A stretch of DNA of 6,697 nucleotides, taken from assembly GCA_910577065.1 (NCBI GenBank), contig CAJTLD010000135.1:1-6697 (forward strand), given 5' to 3'. This stretch comes from an uncultured Lachnospiraceae bacterium (GTDB lineage Bacteria; Bacillota; Clostridia; Lachnospirales; Lachnospiraceae). A model generated the notes under the pieces. That model searched no databases, was not told where the DNA came from, and saw only the letters and a program-made list of their open reading frames with translations. Below, one piece after another: positions 6,384 to 6,697 of the stretch (the stretch's first letter is position 1; every line of letters starts with the position of its first letter). A program made the position numbers and the translations under genes.

Positions 6384-6406
6384 GCAGAGGTATTTTATCC
6401 CTCTGC
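6384..6406. repeat. 7-bp inverted repeat over the transposase stop codon
   Basis: GCAGAGG (6384-6390) and CCTCTGC (6400-6406) are perfect inverted repeats separated by 9 nt, and the loop contains the transposase TAA. No T-run follows on the minus strand, so it is a poor intrinsic terminator. It could be a stem at the end of the IS transcript or part of the element's end. The IS boundary itself cannot be placed from this window. Confidence 0.4.
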
Positions 6407-6697
6407 CTGGGTGAATTTTGGATATAATGAAGCCAGTTTATTTCGTGCATCCTCTGCTGTAAAATGCCAGGTTACTTTACATGCATCCTCATTGCGCATG
6501 TTTTCCCAGGCAGAAACCTCCCGCCTGACGGTTTCCAAGTCCATCAATCTGCGTGCAAGGCACTGGCGGGTCATAGCATTCAAGTTCTATCTCCGCAATA
6601 TTTAACCAGCTTCCATGTTTTGGTGTATAGTGGATCTCAAGCCTTTTTGCATAGCTGCGGGCTTCCGTGGCTGGAAAACATTTATATAGCGATGCCA
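6395..6697 (-). pseudogene. IS630-family transposase, C-terminal part, frameshifted and cut by the window edge
   Basis: Two adjacent minus-strand frames together give the C-terminal end of an IS630-type DDE transposase. The frame at 6582-6695 encodes ATEARSYAKRLEIHYTPKHG and then SWLNIAEIEL; the NIAE glutamate (codon 6591-6593) is the expected last acidic residue of the DDE site. The family continuation NAMTRQCLARRL...LETVRREVSAWE...TWHFTAEDARNKLASLYP is in the other frame (6395-6580). One extra base at about 6581 joins them with no residues missing. Read without the shift, translation goes out of frame and stops about 90 nt later, losing the last 62 or so residues. The N-terminal part lies beyond the right edge. 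An inactivated copy is most likely; a sequencing error or programmed frameshift is possible, though the site is not an obvious slippery sequence. Confidence 0.85.

Larger units (their letters stand above)
5996..6394. other. Non-coding control region between the pilus operon and the IS630 remnant
   Basis: About 400 nt with no full-size gene. From left to right it holds the operon ribosome binding site, a candidate promoter, a palindrome, an A/T-rich tract (about 6083-6126) with long T runs on the plus strand, a leftward intrinsic terminator, and the short tail of a leftward reading frame. The part beyond 6171 is markedly more A/T-rich than the operon itself, consistent with a separate origin. 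Confidence 0.6.

Noticed and set aside
6395..6583. Independent 62-residue gene starting at a TTG
   Set aside because: The sequence is the recognisable C-terminus of the IS630 transposase whose preceding part continues in the other frame to the window edge; the TTG is not a real start.
1..6697. Sortase, CRISPR array, tRNA or rRNA gene, riboswitch or toxin-antitoxin pair
   Set aside because: No sortase TLxTC active-site frame, regularly spaced repeats, tRNA-like cloverleaf or riboswitch core was seen on either strand. The sortase is only predicted to lie left of the window.

Overview
The window looks like part of a low-to-mid GC Gram-positive (Firmicutes, Clostridia) chromosome, most likely a gut-type Lachnospiraceae or related anaerobe. 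The reasons are strong AGGAGG-type ribosome binding sites, LPxTG-type sorting signals followed by a membrane anchor and basic tail, and a surface-protein style (SpaA/CnaB domains, fibro-slime domain, an N-terminal domain ending in an SFSAFTITW motif) that I associate with that group. The genus cannot be fixed from the sequence alone.

Almost the whole window is one leftward (minus-strand) operon for a sortase-assembled pilus or surface fibre. In transcription order it holds: a 160-residue soluble protein of unknown function (5513-5995); a 1300-residue cell-wall-anchored adhesin or tip/minor pilin with an acidic stalk, a fibro-slime domain and three predicted isopeptide-type beta domains, ending in LPGTG (1583-5485); and a 464-residue major (shaft) pilin with a D2-type fimbrial domain, a CnaB domain and LPSTG (60-1454). 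The first two genes are 27 nt apart. The major pilin follows a 128-nt gap holding small hairpins and a possible internal extended -10 element. The class C sortase needed to polymerise the pilins is not in the window; by family precedent it would lie beyond the left edge.

The right end (about 5996-6697) is control and mobile-element sequence. It holds the operon's ribosome binding site and candidate promoter, a perfect 10-bp palindrome (GATAGCTATC) just upstream, an A/T-rich tract and a leftward intrinsic terminator that insulates the operon from upstream transcription. Beyond these are the short tail of an unrecognised leftward reading frame and the C-terminal end of an IS630-family transposase broken by a one-base frameshift and cut by the window edge. 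A second palindrome of the same form (GATACGTATC) lies after the major pilin gene at 18-27, so the two bracket the visible operon.

How the parts probably work together (inference): the shaft pilin is exported, cleaved at LPSTG and polymerised. The large protein is displayed on the wall or at the fibre tip through LPGTG and carries the ligand-binding fibro-slime domain. Isopeptide-type domains in both stiffen the fibre. The role of the small leader-gene protein is unknown.
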